A DNA stretch of 64,000 bases from contig NC_088203.1 in the NCBI RefSeq assembly GCF_037126465.1, positions 94,364,668 to 94,428,667 on the forward strand, read 5' to 3'. The first letter of the stretch is position 1, and each line of letters starts with the position of its first letter. This DNA is from Ornithodoros turicata (Eukaryota; Arthropoda; Arachnida; Ixodida; Argasidae). Made by a program: the position numbers and the translations under genes. The notes below the pieces were generated by a model. It had not been told where the DNA came from. It ran no database searches and saw nothing but the letters and a program-made list of their open reading frames with translations. Shown piece by piece: positions 9,359 through 20,824 of the stretch.

Positions 9359-10592
9359 ATAGTTTCATTTTAAATCGAACAACGGGTGAAAGTCGCATTT
9401 TTCAATTCGCCCAGAAAAAAATATATGTTAGAGGACAGCTCAAACGAAGCAAATCGCACCACGTGCGACGCTCGTGCGTGGAGTGGTTTCCGCCTGGGAG
9501 AGGAGGAAAGTCTGAGGCAGCTTGAGCGCGCTTTCTTCTGGACCGACTTTGACGGGATCTAGCACCGCTGATTTTATGCCTAGGAACTGGAGGCTGTTTG
9601 TGATTATAGGCTGCACTATAGACACTGTCGACAGCCACCCACAGAACTCTGAGGGTCACAGATTATCTGTAAAAAAGTGCCAAACTTGGCGTAAACGTTC
9701 AAAAAGGCCAAACTTTGTTACCAATTTGCTTCATGACAGAACGTCTGAGGACATCGAGCTTAGTGCCATTCGATAGGACGTTGAAAGAACTTTCGTGCTG
9801 TATAGGTTCATTTTTCTCAGCCCAGTGGTTTCTGTGATATTAGCTTGAGAATCGCTCATGGTAGGCGAAAATTGCCAATGTTGCATCTCAGTTTTCTCAA
9901 AAATGCCATCTTCGATTTCCTTGATTATTTTTCAAAAAGGTGGCGTCATGTCTCTACTTTAGACGCCAAGTGAGGCAATCTTTTATTTTTACCTGAGATA
10001 CCCGCAAGCAATTTTTTTTTTTTTTTTGTCAGACAGGGTCCACGAGGCTGCAGTCTTGCGCGCCCCATCCACGAGCACGCGACCTTCAACCTCTTCTTTG
10101 CTACAGGTCTCCCGCGGACAGATAAATCAATGACCACACTGCATGAGCTTCTTGTAGTAAACGATCAAAGATGAAAGTCACTGAAAAGGTTAGCCAGCTG
10201 TAGGACTCGAACCCACAGTGTCCCCAGAGCATCACTTTACGTTTACCCAATGGTCTCCCAGTTCCGTCAGGCTCATTCAAACCGTGGGAGAGTACATGAG
10301 TTGCCTGTGCGCCCTTGACGAGGAGCCCCACTCCGACGAACATACCGACAAACCAGTGAAAACGAAGCGCTTCGTAAAGATCTTTATCCACTGGTAACAT
10401 CGTCGCTTTTGTCTTAGGTTGCCGCCAGTCCCCTAGGCAGTGTGAAAGTGACAACCATTTCATTGGTAAAAGAACTTTGTGGAAGTTTCGAAAAACGTAA
10501 AATGTGCCCATTGCGAGACCCCTGCAGGTGATGGATGCCACCACTGGATTAGCATCATCTAATAGCTTTAGACATGACCTTTCACATGATAT
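9359..10592. repeat. Left arm of 5-kb inverted-repeat structure
   Basis: About 1.23 kb starting TAGTTTCATTTTAAAT and ending CATGATAT is repeated as its reverse complement at 13136-14351. The arms share blocks such as GGACCGACTTTGACGGGATC and TTACGTTTACCCAATGGTC with roughly nine in ten bases identical. The left arm has an extra stretch (10195-10230) with a tRNA B-box-like GGTTCGAGTCC on the minus strand, absent from the right arm. It could be the arm of a foldback transposon or two copies of one element in opposite orientation. No transposase is recognised. Confidence 0.8.
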
Positions 10593-12169
10593 AAACTGAC
10601 TGGGTTCACACGCATTAATGCCAAAAGGGTTACTGAAGACCACGCCGAGGGTTTAAAGGTACTGTAAGGCAGCAGAGGCCGAATTTCATTTAGCGTGGCT
10701 ATTCGATAGTCCAAGCCATCAGTACAAAAACGCCGCAAATTTCATTCCAATCGGTGGTGCAGTTAATTAGAAAATCAAAATTAAATATTACGGGCAACAC
10801 TGTATTAGTATTCGGAAGGGCTCCGTACTCTCAGCCGCGTACGGCGGCAACCACGTTGCATGCGTGTAACACTGGGCCCGACAGCCGAACAGCGCTGTAT
10901 TTCTTTTTTATTTTATTTCGCAAAAAGCACACTAAACAGGGGTCTCTGCACTCCTACGGAAATATGATACAAAATAATATAGCCACCAAAAGAACAAAAC
11001 GAGACAAAATAGTACTGCGTACATAATATATATTCGACAGTGTTGCCCGCTGCACAGGGGGTTGTTCGACACCAGGCGTCGCGCCGCTGCACTACGCCGG
11101 ATTTTTCATTATAAATTAAAAATATTTAGCGAGCGTTGTCGGTCGTATGGTTCCGCATATGGGATTTACAAGCAACAAAGTCTCAAGCCTACTGCTTTAC
11201 AGTACCTTAAACGTACCTACGGCTACCGGGAACGAGGGATTTTAGTTGTGCGTCGTTCTGTCGGAAATTTTGATTCCCACGGTGGCGCTGACACAGCTCG
11301 TGGAGGGCGAACGTGTTATACTTGAGAGCAGCAACGTACTGTCATCACAGCGGTCTTACAGGCTTTGTAGTACTCGTCGTGGTTCCGAAATAACGCTACG
11401 GGGCATAAAACTAATTAAAGATAGCATGCACAGCTTAGGAACTGTCACTTATTGCGCCCAAGCAAAGAGACGGCTGCAACCACGCGGCCACAAATTTGTA
11501 TTCTCAGGTGTTGTAACTTTGTCCTCAGTGGCCGTAGTTGTGCCTTCCTAATATTAACTCGCACGTCAGCCTCATGGCGTGCGTATGTGCATTGCCTCAA
11601 GCAGATGTGCGGGAGAATAGTGAATATGCGCTCGTGCGTACGCACACGTGGTTCGTGCGACTCCCGTGAAAGTGCGTAATAGCAAGTTCAAGGCGCCCAC
11701 GAAAGTATTGCCCTGCGCCCCCAAAGGAAAAAAAATAAACATACGTACCATAAGTGCAAAATAAGTACACAATGCAACATATGGGCAATAAATTACAAAG
11801 CAAAGACTACGAAGCAAAACGCGCTCGTAAACATGCGAGGAGCGCCCTAGTGTGGAAAAATCGCTCCAAGGAAATGTAGCCCTGCGTCTCAATCAAAAAG
11901 AGAAAATGTACCTTACCAGCAGCACAGATTACAGGCATAATTCTGCCCCTGTGGAATAAATCGTGAAAAATATTGTGGCGTTTTAGAAATTAAGATCGAA
12001 CATGCAAAATTTTCGCGTACCACTCGTGGTTTTGCGATACTAGGCGGACAAAAAATGCGCTTGAACCCAGTCACTTTATATTGTGGATACCTATTCTAGC
12101 CCTAATGTTCATTGGGGATGCCTTCAAGTCCAGCACTAGTATTAGAATAGCAAGAAACAAGATGGGTTC
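10593..12169. other. Unassigned interior; minor 12-bp inverted repeat
   Basis: GGGCAACACTGT (10792-10803) and ACAGTGTTGCCC (11038-11049) are inverted copies and could bound a ~260-bp MITE. The rest shows no gene. A short microsatellite-like ATAATATATATTC lies at 11023-11035. Confidence 0.35.
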
Positions 12170-12170
12170 G

Positions 12171-13036
12171 CAGTAGTTCTGTTTAAAATGGAACATCCAT
12201 CAGTCGAATATGCTGACGGTGTTCGAGCAACTCCTATCGAACGGAGCCCTCGTCGACGTCACGTTAGCCTGTGAGGGCCTCAGCCTCAAGGCGCACAAGA
12301 TGGTTTTGTCAGCGTGCAGCCCCTTCTTCCAGGCGTTATTCGTCGAAAACCCATGCAAACACCCCATTGTAATTTTAAAAATGACATACGATATGTGGAC
12401 TTGAAAGCTATCGTCGAGTTCATGTACCGTGGCGAGGTGAACGTCTCGCAGGACCAACTTTCCGCCCTACTCAAAACGGCAGAGACTCTGAAAGTCAAGG
12501 GACTCGCGGAGGTCACCGGCGAGAACAGGCAAGGTCTAGTTCCTATTGGCACGACAGCGACGGAGGCAGACGCGAAAGGATCGACGCCTCGGGCGGAAAG
12601 CCCGCCTTTGTCAAAACGAAAAAGAGGACGACCAAGACGGCGTTCGCCCAGCGACTCCAACAAGAGCGACTCCGAGGACCATGGCGGCAGTGCTGTGAAG
12701 CGTGTGAAGGGGGCTCCGGGAAGCCCCGAAATCATCGAGGACGGAAGTTTGTCTAGTGATCGGTTAGCGGTGCCTTCTCCGGCCAAGATTCCGGCGACGA
12801 CTAATAAGGTGTTAAACGCGACGGCGGCAGTGTCGACGACGCGGGAGGACTCTGTGCCTGCGGACGATGTGGGTTCACCCGATGACGCCGACTTTGAGGT
12901 TGACGCCTCTAATCTCATGGAGCAGTCTACGACGACGGAAAATGTTCCCATGTTTTCTGAAGTCGCATCATCGTCACAACTACAAGAGTCACAAACGCAT
13001 CACGTCCGGGTCACCAAGTCTGTGGATAGCAGATAA
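12171..13036 (+). pseudogene. BTB/POZ + AT-hook reading frame, frameshifted
   Basis: From 12171 the frame reads FCLKWNIHQSNMLTVFEQLL, then LVDVTLACEG, KAHKMVLSACSPFFQALF and HPIVILK, the insect Broad/Lola/Tramtrack type of BTB domain. After 12380 two extra bases shift the frame. It continues DIRYVDLKAIVEFMYRGEVN, then VSQDQLSALLKTAETL and KVKGLAEVTGE. An AT-hook-like KRKRGRPRRR follows, then a Ser/Asp-rich tail to TAA at 13034-13036. No introns and no zinc fingers are seen. Such proteins are nuclear transcription regulators that dimerise through BTB. A GCAGTAG just upstream could be a splice acceptor, so it is either a decayed first exon of a real gene or a retrocopy. Confidence 0.75.
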
Positions 13037-13135
13037 AAAGGAACATAGGTACGTGCTGTGCACCTGCCAGGTGACAACTGGCCGGCGCGTTTATTGCGTC
13101 GTCGTCATCATGATGGCGTCCACAGAGGGCGCTAC

Positions 13136-14351
13136 AATATCATGTGAAAGGTCATGTAAAGCTATCGGATGATGCTAATCCAATGGTGGCATCCATCATC
13201 TGCAGGGGTCTCACAATGGCACATTTTACGTTATTCGAAACTTCCACAACGTTCTTTTACCAATGAAAAGGATGTGACTTTCACACTGCCTGGGGGACTG
13301 GCGGCAACCTGAAACAAAAGCTACGATGTTACCACTGGATAAACATCTTTACGAAGCTCTTCGTTTCTTCTCACTGCTTTGTCGGTATCTTCGTCGGAGT
13401 GGGGCTCCTCGTCAAGGGCACACAGGCAACTCATGTAATCTCCCACGGTTTGAATGAGCCTGACGGAACTGGGAGACCATTGGGTAAACGTAAAGTGATG
13501 CTCTGGGGACACTACAAGAAGCTCACGCAGTGTCTACCGACAACGGCAAGCCCCTTCACCACCCACCACCACCAGTGTGGTCATTGATTTCTCTGTCAGC
13601 GGGAGACCTGTAGCAAAGAAGAGGTTGAAGGTCGCGTGCTCGTGGATGGGGCGCGCAAGGCCGCAGTCTCGTGGACCCTGCCTGACGAAAAAAATCGCTG
13701 CGCGTCTCTCAGGGAAAAAGAAAAGATTGTCTCACTTGGGGTCTAAAGTAGAGACATGACGCCACATTTTCAAAAATAATCAAGGAAATCGAAGATGCCA
13801 TTTTTGAGAAAATTGAGATGCAACATTGGCAATTTTCGCATACCATGTGCGATTCTCAAGCTAATAACACAGAAACCACTGGGCTGAGAAAAATGAATCT
13901 ATACTGCACGAAAGTTCTTTCAACGTCCTATCGAATGGCACTAAGCTCGATGTCCTCAGACGTTCCGTCATGAAGCAAATTGGTAACAAAGTTTGGCCTT
14001 TTTGAACGTTTACGCCAAGTTTGGCATTTTTTAACAGAGACTCTGTGGCCCTCAGAGTTCTGTGGGTGGCAGTCGACAGTGTCTATGGTGCAGCCTATAA
14101 TCACAAAGAACCTCCAGTTCCTAGGCACAAAATCAGCGGTGGTAGATCCCGTCAAAGTCGGTCCAGAAGAAAGCGTGCTCAAGCAGCCTCAGACTTTCCT
14201 CCTCTCCCATGCGGAAACTACTCCACGCACGAGCGTCGCACGTGGCGCGATTTGCGTCGTTTGAGCTGTCCTCTAAATATATAGTTTTTCTGGGCGAATT
14301 AAAAAATGCGACTTTCGACTTTCACACGTTGTTGGATTTAAAATGAAACTA
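13136..14351. repeat. Right arm of 5-kb inverted-repeat structure
   Basis: Reverse complement of 9359-10592, from ATATCATGTGAAAGGTCATG to ATTTAAAATGAAACTA. It carries a private insertion near 13536-13577 (CCGACAACGGCAAGCCCC plus CACC repeats), which is a fragment of the SINE/LINE tail, showing that the arms were separate before that insertion. Between the arms lies the BTB frame. Confidence 0.8.
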
Positions 14352-14842
14352 CCCAGTAATTATCGCTATCAACCTCCGCAACCGTTATCTCTCGTCAAAG
14401 ATCGCGGATTTCGTGAACTCTAATGGCTGGAGCTGTCCCGGATTACACTGTACATTGAAGGACAGCCCTCTCCCGGGTTGCTATATCGAAGCGAAGGAAG
14501 AAATTACAAAAAAAAAAAAAGATTTACTGAAACTTTTTGAGGCCATCGAAGGCATCTGTGTTAGCCACATCGTCGTCAACTGAGCGGCTCTACTGCTTGT
14601 CTGCAGACACTGTTCATTCGCGAAGAGCTTCAATCAGCCCACATGTACAAAGACTATAGCTTTGATGAGTGACAACTCCTATAGTTTTGCTCGTTATACG
14701 TTTCTATACGGGTCCACATGAAGTACAGTCCCACATGTGGTTAGAAGGTTTTCCGTGCTTATACCTTATCAGTCATTCTTGGTCCTACTATACAGTTCGT
14801 ACTATGGGAGTCAATAAACGTATTCGCTACTTTCAGAGTTAC
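14352..14842. other. Unassigned stretch
   Basis: No gene, RNA or transposon end recognised. An A run lies at 14508-14520. Confidence 0.4.
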
Positions 14843-14845
14843 TAG

Positions 14846-15124
14846 CTCCCGTGGTGTAGTGGTTAGGATGATCGCTTTCCACGCCGAGATTGGGAGGTGG
14901 CGGGTTCGTATCCTCCCACCGGCTGTGCTGTCTGAGCTTTTGCCTGGGATTTCCGAAGACTTTCCAGACGAATGTCGGCACAGTTCCCCCTGAAGTCGGC
15001 CCAGGACACATCCTAGCTCCCCCTTTCCCCCACTCCTTCCTGCTGTCTTCTCTCCATCTCTCCACGTCTGTACGCCGCTCGTAGCCACAGTTGCTTCGCG
15101 GCGCTAACGCGGAGTAAAACAAAA
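14846..15124 (+). mobile_element. tRNA-derived SINE, second subfamily, full head
   Basis: CTCCCGTGGTGTAGTGGTTA (A-box region) and GGCGGGTTCGTATCCTCCC (B-box region) form a tRNA-like head spaced as in Pol III promoters. The body (CTGTGCTGTCTGAGC..GTCGGCACAGTTCCC..GTCGGCCCAGGACACATC) is shared with the (CAC)n SINE, but the 3' end differs (TACGCCGCTCGTAGCCACAG, then GCTAACGCGGAGTAAAACAA). The same 3' end recurs inverted at 24893-24930. Confidence 0.8.
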
Positions 15125-15625
15125 ACTTTCAGAGTAGCATCCAGTAACAGACGGAAATATTTGCAGTGTGTAAAAAGCACAGAAAGTACAAATGCACACA
15201 AGTAAACCATATGATGAAAGTAGATGGGCTTCTCCTGCTTACGATATTTTATTTCGAGTTTAACAGCTTTAGACTCCCACACTCGCAGAGGCAGTGTTTC
15301 ATGATAAGCACAAAGTTATAAAATTTTTCCAAGGTGAGATATTCAAAATAGTACTAGAATTTTTTTTAATATATATATATTCGAATTCGATTAGAAATTT
15401 TGCCATTCGCACGGCTCTATATTACCTGGGAAGGATGCAGGACTATACATGGTATACCGGAAAGCATTTTTATCCTGCTAACCACCTGGAAATTTTGATG
15501 CACGTCGATGTCACGCATCAGCTATCTCACTGACAATGTGTGCCTCGTATTTCTTGTATAGCTTAGAACAAATGTATCTGATACAGTGTGAGATTTTTTT
15601 TTTTTTTCAGAAACTTTTAATAAGA
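15125..15625. other. Unassigned A+T-rich stretch
   Basis: Contains ATATATATATATTCGAATTCG (15370-15391) and a T run at 15595-15607. No gene recognised. Confidence 0.4.
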
Positions 15626-16560
15626 GCTGGGCCATTCCAGCCAAAACCAGCCAGAGGTACAGCTCGACCCGCTTAGATTTAGCTGAAAAAAAATTGTGTG
15701 CATTCCTTTAGGGGTGTGTATGTAGGATATAAACTTTATTTCTCAAGATTTTGTTTTCTTGAGCATTGGGGGCGCCTCGAACTTGACTCAAACATGAAAA
15801 AGTGTTGTCCGTTCCAGTCGTCCTTCTGACACATACAGACGACATTTCTGCGCTCTCTTTGCCTGGTGTTAGAGGAGAAGGGTCGATCTACCTTACCGAA
15901 GTGCGTATGGAACGAGAACGAATCTGGTGAAGTGGTGAGAGTTTAAGAACGGAGCGCGTTTTGGGCCAAGTTTACGATTAATTTTTAGCAAGTTAGCATT
16001 CTCGCAGGATTCTGAGATTATTTATGCACATAAACTACTGTATGGAGATTCGCTTCACGTAAAAATATCACGCTTATCTATATTCATTGTTTAACTAAGC
16101 AACCGTGACATCCACAATTCGCCAAAAATGACACTTTTCAGGTAGTATTTTCACATACCTGAGGTCGTCTAGGAAGTGAAACAAATCGTGCCATTTGTAG
16201 AACAAATCGTCTCTCGTAACATATTCAAAATCAACAGGTGTATTTTTTCTTAAACGAGAAAAAAATATTTTTTTCCCTCCCCATACTCCGCTGCAGCTCA
16301 TTCGTTAGTTGAGGTCGTCTAGGAAGTAAAAAGTGATAACTTTGTGACCCTCTCCTTTACCATTTTGAAAACTTGCAGATGTATTTGTTCTTACGGGAGA
16401 AAACACGGTTCGTCACCGCAGTGCATCCCGTCTGTAAGGTACCATTATCACCCTTAGGACGAATTTCGCCTTCTGCTGTTCTGCCAAGTTATACCAACTT
16501 AAAACTCACAGTCGCTGCTTCGTAACAGATTCGTCGTCACTTATGATTGTTTTCGCATAC
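15626..16560. repeat. Left arm of large foldback element
   Basis: From AGCTGGGCCATTCCAGCC this ~0.94-kb arm is matched in reverse complement by 20825-21772. Shared blocks include CATACAGACGACATTTCTGC, GTATGGAGATTCGCTTCACG, TTTCACATACCTGAGGTCGT and AAGGTACCATTATCACCC. Within the arm a ~170-bp motif (GTCGTCTAGGAAGTGAAA..GTGTATTTTTTCTTAAACGAGA) recurs two to three times in diverged form, so the arm grew partly by internal duplication. Confidence 0.8.
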
Positions 16561-16608
16561 TTTAAGTTGTCTGGCAAGTGAAAAAATCACACAATTTCAA
16601 GAACAGAC

Positions 16609-16753
16609 TGTAGTAGCCGGGCAGGGAGACACAGTGCAAGCTAGGTGGAAACTGGTTTAATGCGACAAGGCAACGGCACGCATGCCGATATATACAGATA
16701 CGCCACGCAGTGTATGTGACGTCATGCCGATAGGCCTCCTATCGGCTACTACA
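16609..16753 (-). repeat. 3' LTR of Ty3/gypsy element (145 bp)
   Basis: On the minus strand it starts TGTAGTAGCCG and ends CGGCTACTACA, a perfect 11-bp terminal inverted repeat with the TG..CA ends of LTRs. A polypurine tract (AAAAAGGGAAGGAA) lies immediately upstream on the element strand, as needed for plus-strand priming. A TATA-like GTATATATCGG lies inside. The LTR is unusually short. No second LTR is present. Confidence 0.85.
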
Positions 16754-16765
16754 TTCCTTCCCTTT

Positions 16766-18835
16766 TTATTTTGTTTCAAAGCCATAACGTTCGGGTTGCT
16801 TTCGTGTTCTCGAGCTTCGTCGTAGTTGCGGTACCGGAGCGTTGTTTTCCGTGGCGACTTCATCTTCAGTAGACACAGGCGTTGCCAATGGGGTCCCTGT
16901 TTCGTCTTCTACTTGAGGCTGGACTGCCAAAGCCGGGTCAGGCGGTTGCTGTGTACTGGTCTCCTCTGGAATCCGGATCGTTCTGGGCGCAGGAATAGCA
17001 AATGCGTGTGAAGTAATGTCGTCCACATGGACAAACCTCTGTTGGCTTTGAACCCTGACTATGTATGTAGACAAGCTGACGCGCCGCACGACAGTGCCTT
17101 CTAACCATCTTGGATCACCCGGTCTGGTCCCTCTTACTCGAACGCTATCGCCCGCTTCGAACTCCCTCCATGAAGTTCCGTTTGGGCGGCTTTGCCCTTG
17201 AGTAATACCTCTTTCCGTCCGCTTTGCTAATTCGGGGTGCAAGATGCTCAGCCTCGTGCGTGGCTTCCAGGACAGAAAAAGTTCGGCTGGCGTCTTACCA
17301 GTTGTTGGACACGGTGTGTTATGGTATACGAAGAGAAACTGATCCAGTCGATGTCGAATCGTCCGAGTCACTCCTGTGCTCTCCTCATCCCGAAATTGGC
17401 GTAGGAGACTTCGTTTGACTGTCTGGACAAGTCTTTCCGCTGCTCCATTTGAGGCTGGGTGGTACGGCGGTGTCCTCGTATGCTGCACAGCGTTCGTTCT
17501 GAGGAAATTTGAAAATTCGTCAGACACAAATTGAGGACCATTGTCCGTCACAATTTTCTCCGGAAGTCCGAAAGCTGCAAAAACCGTGCGTAGTGTTTCC
17601 ACCCAGTGTTTGCCGCTGTGGTTGACTTCATGTATTGGACGTCCACCCATTTGGAGTAGGCGTCAACAAGAACCAAAAACCATTCGTTCTGTAGTATGCA
17701 AAGTCCAAATGAACCCTCTGCCAACGTCTGGTTGGCCAACCCCACGATAACCCCTGTATTTTAGGTGCTGCGTTCTGAGTAAGCTGGCAGGTTGAACAGC
17801 CTTTTACGGCTTCCTCAATGCACGTGGTTAACTTAGGCCACCAAACGTGGCTTCTCGATAACATTTTCATGCGCGTCACGCCTGGGTGTCCTTCGTGCAA
17901 AAGTTGCAACACTTCCGCTTGTAGTGCTTTCGGGATGACAACTCTGTTTCCCCACGTGACGCAACCGCAGTCTACCGACAGTTCATCTTTCCGCACAAAA
18001 AATGGTGCCATGTTGTCGTCCGACGATTTCGCAGGACAACCATTCAAAACAAAAAAGAGTACCTTTGACAAGACCGCATCCCTTTGCGTTTCTTCCCGTA
18101 TCTTGTCTGCTGATAACGGTGCTGCTTGCACTGCCGAAAAGAAATGCACATAGTCACTTTTGTCTGCTTCATTTCGAAGGGGTAATCTTGATAACGCGTC
18201 AGCGTTTGCCACTTGCTCTCCTTTTCTGTAGACCCACTTGTAACGATAAGCAAGCAGCATTAGCATCCATCGTTGCATTCTCGCAGCAGCCATTTGAGGA
18301 ATTGGTTTTGTTTGACCAAGAAGCCCTGCTAGGGGAAGATGATCGGAATAAATTGTAAACTCTCGCCCATACAAAAACTTATGGAACCGTTTTACTCCGA
18401 ATACAACACCTAGCGCTTCTTTTTCGATGTGGGCGTAACCGCTTTCGGCTTTACTCAGCGTGCGTGACGCATACGCAATTGGCTTTTCTTCGCCGTTGAT
18501 GACATGAAATAAAACTGCTCCTACCCCATAAGGGGACGCATCGCACACTAGTCCTAGTGGCTTCCTTGGGTCGTAGAAAGTTAGCACACTGTCCTGTGTA
18601 AGCAATTTCTTGCTTTCTTCGAATGCCAATTCTGCTTGCGCAGACCATTTCCATTTTTTATCTTTCTGGAGCAACTCATACAAGGGCTTCAACTTGGAGG
18701 ACATGTTTGGCATGAACTTTGAATAAAAAGTTAACATTCCCAAGTAAGCCTTTAGCTCACTCACGTTTCGTGGTGAAGGTGCTTCCTTTATGGCCTGTAC
18801 CTTTTTAGGGCATGGGTGGACGCCTTGCTCATCTA
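16766..18835 (-). pseudogene. Ty3/gypsy pol 3' part: RT end, RNase H, integrase
   Basis: Reading on the minus strand from 18835: LDEQGVHPCPKKVQAIKEAP and LGMLTFYSKFMPNMS (RT thumb), FYDPRKPLGLVCDASPYGVG (RNase H start), YAHIEKEALGVVFGVKRFHK and FTIYSDHLPLAGLL, then the HHCC finger HEGHPGVTRMKMLSRSHVWWP..CSTCQ. A frame break near 17640-17750 interrupts the integrase (WFLVLVDAYSKWVDVQ is in another frame), which resumes LPEKIVTDNGPQFVSDEF.. and HPASNGAAERLVQTVK, and ends with a basic tail RTRKQPERYGFETK just before the LTR. This is typical Metaviridae order RT-RH-IN. One frameshift apart, it is well preserved. Confidence 0.9.
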
Positions 18836-19253
18836 GCGGCACCGATAGTAGCCGTACAGAAGCCAGGCAACAAAGTGCGGCTTTGCGGAGATTATAAAGT
18901 GACTGTAAACCCCTGCATCAAGAGTGATCATTACCCCTTGCCCACGGTCGAGGACTTGTTCACTGTTTTGGCTGGCGGGAAGGTGTTTACCGTTCTTGAT
19001 CTCTCCGCAGCGTATCAGCAAATTGAGTTGCACCCGGACTCGCGTCCCTTGTTGACCATTAATACTCACATGGGATTGTACCAGTATGTCCGAATGCCAT
19101 ACGGAATTTCGAGCGCACCTGCAGTGTTCCAAGCCATTATGGACGAGCTTCTGAAGGGACTACCTGGGGTGGTCTGCTACCTCGACGATGTTCTCATCAT
19201 GGGAGCGACCTACGCCGAATGTCGGGTCCGAGTGGAGGCAGTTCTGCAGCGGT
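18833..19253 (+). pseudogene. Ty3/gypsy RT 5' half, in opposite orientation
   Basis: Plus-strand frame: APIVAVQKPGNKVRLCGDYK, VFTVLDLSAAYQQIELHP, YVRMPYGISSAPAVFQAIMD and the catalytic VVCYLDDVLIMG. It diverges from the RT 3' half at a single junction (about 18833-18841), with about 25-30 residues between fingers/palm and thumb missing. The LDLSAAYQQ and YLDD motifs are intact, so it was recently functional. Confidence 0.9.
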
Positions 19254-20190
19254 TCATGGACGAAGATGGTGAAACGAGACTACGACGGTTAGGGAGGCGG
19301 ATCCCGGAACCAACAGACGCTGGAGTAGGCTGGCATGGCTAAGATGTGGGAATTTGACGCCTTCAGTGACGAAGGAGACGAAGACTTCGCTTCGTACGTG
19401 GAAAGATTTGGGCACTATTGCAAGGTAGCCAACGTGCAAGACGAAGAACTTAAGAAGTCAGCCTTCATCACAGCCATAGGGAAGAAAGTGTACAAGACGC
19501 TCAAAGATTTGCTTCTACCGTCAAAGCCGGAAGAGAAGTCATTCAAAGATTTGGTGAAGGTACTGAGCGAACACTACGGGCCTACAAGCCAAGTCATTGC
19601 GGAGCGCTTCAAATTTAACCGGCGCTACCAAGGGGAAGGGGAGTCCGTCGCAGTTTTTGCAGTCGCGCTGAAGCACATGGCTGCGAAATGCGAGTCCGGC
19701 CAGTTTCTCGACGACGCGTTGCGGGACCGGTTCGTCGCGGGACTGCGGAACCCAGCCATCCAGACAGGATTGCTAAAGAAAAAGGAGCTGACGTTCGAGA
19801 CGGCGTGTGAGTTCGCCAAGAGCGTCGAATTGGCCGAGCGAGAGTCTAGGGCTTCCGACCAGTTGCTGGAACAGACGCCGAAGTCCATGCGATCAAAAAG
19901 ACAAGCAGGAAGCCTGTTTCGGGGAGTGAAACGAGAACAGCCAAGAACAAATGTTATCGGTGCGGCGAAGAACATGACGCAAATTCGTGTCGCTATCGAA
20001 AGACAAGATGTTATCACTGCAAGCGCACGGGGCATCTGTCTCGCGTGTGCAGATCTAGGCAGACAACGGCCGACGCGGTTCATAACGTGGACGACGAACA
20101 GCTTGATAGCGAGCTGTTGTTATACAGCGTGTATCACGTCGGGACAACGAAGCGACCGTATGAAGTGGAAGTGCGGCTTGAAGGTATGAC
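19254..20190 (+). pseudogene. Ty3/gypsy gag with two zinc knuckles, frameshifted
   Basis: The start MAKMWEFDAFSDEGDEDF (19335) opens a capsid-like region (FITAIGKKVYKTLKDLL, VKVLSEHYGPTSQVIAERF, FVAGLRNPAIQTGLLKKK). Near 19940 the frame breaks. In the shifted frame 19952-20050 encode two knuckles, CYRCGEEHDANSC and CYHCKRTGHLSRVC (CX2CX4HX4C in the second). The sequence ends near 20190, just as protease would begin (YEVEVRLEG). It follows RT in the same orientation, the reverse of the normal gag-then-pol order. Confidence 0.85.
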
Positions 20191-20204
20191 CCCATGCCAT
20201 CTCC

Positions 20205-20400
20205 TATAATATATTAAAAATCTGCTGGCGTATTCATTCTTAAATGGGAAAAAACTTCGTCAACGCATTTGCATCCGCTCTGTGAGGTACCATTATCGTA
20301 ATTTTTCTTCCACTGTTTGCTGTGGATCTGACTGCGCCAGCTGACCATAGCTATTGACTCACAGCACGTCAGAACGCGACGTAACAGACTTTGGAAACCA
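20205..20400 (+). repeat. Extra partial copy of the foldback arm
   Basis: GGCGTATTCATTCTTAAATG and CTCTGTGAGGTACCATTATC repeat 16378-16452 in direct orientation, then diverge. It sits between the truncated gag and the right arm, so this foldback element contains at least three copies of the block. Confidence 0.6.
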
Positions 20401-20824
20401 TTTGTTATGGTCTCGCGCGCACTTCTCTCATAACAGAAAGTAAAAAAAAAAAAGAAAGAGATAAAATTAGCTGTACCTGCACTGTCTTTGTTTCACTTGA
20501 AGTAGACGTTTTTGCTGCATATGCCTGAACAGACGATATAGGCCCTAAGTAACAGTATCTCCCGGTGCCCTGGATGGAGCATGCCTCATTGTGCTCCACG
20601 TTCAGCAATTTCATCTCTAACCGTACGGCCTCGGCGTTAGGTCACTCGGCTCCTTAAGCTTTCTTTCACCCAGAGGAACAGCTGTGCAGCTGTACAGGAA
20701 CAGCAGGAATTGTAATTTCTCTTTTTCTATTGCGACGTGCTATCAGGGAAGTAGTACATTTCTCGGACATTGTTCAATAAACAAGTGGCGAATGGTGTGT
20801 ACCGTAACATTGTCATGAATCATG

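Noticed and set aside
10101..10643. A 180-codon minus-strand frame
   Set aside because: It lies wholly in the inverted-repeat arm and its mirror copy at 13136-13760 has a different, interrupted frame. No domain recognised.
14846..14935. Possible functional tRNA gene
   Set aside because: A and B boxes are present but the acceptor stem does not close and a SINE body follows. The same applies to the head at 47993-47930.
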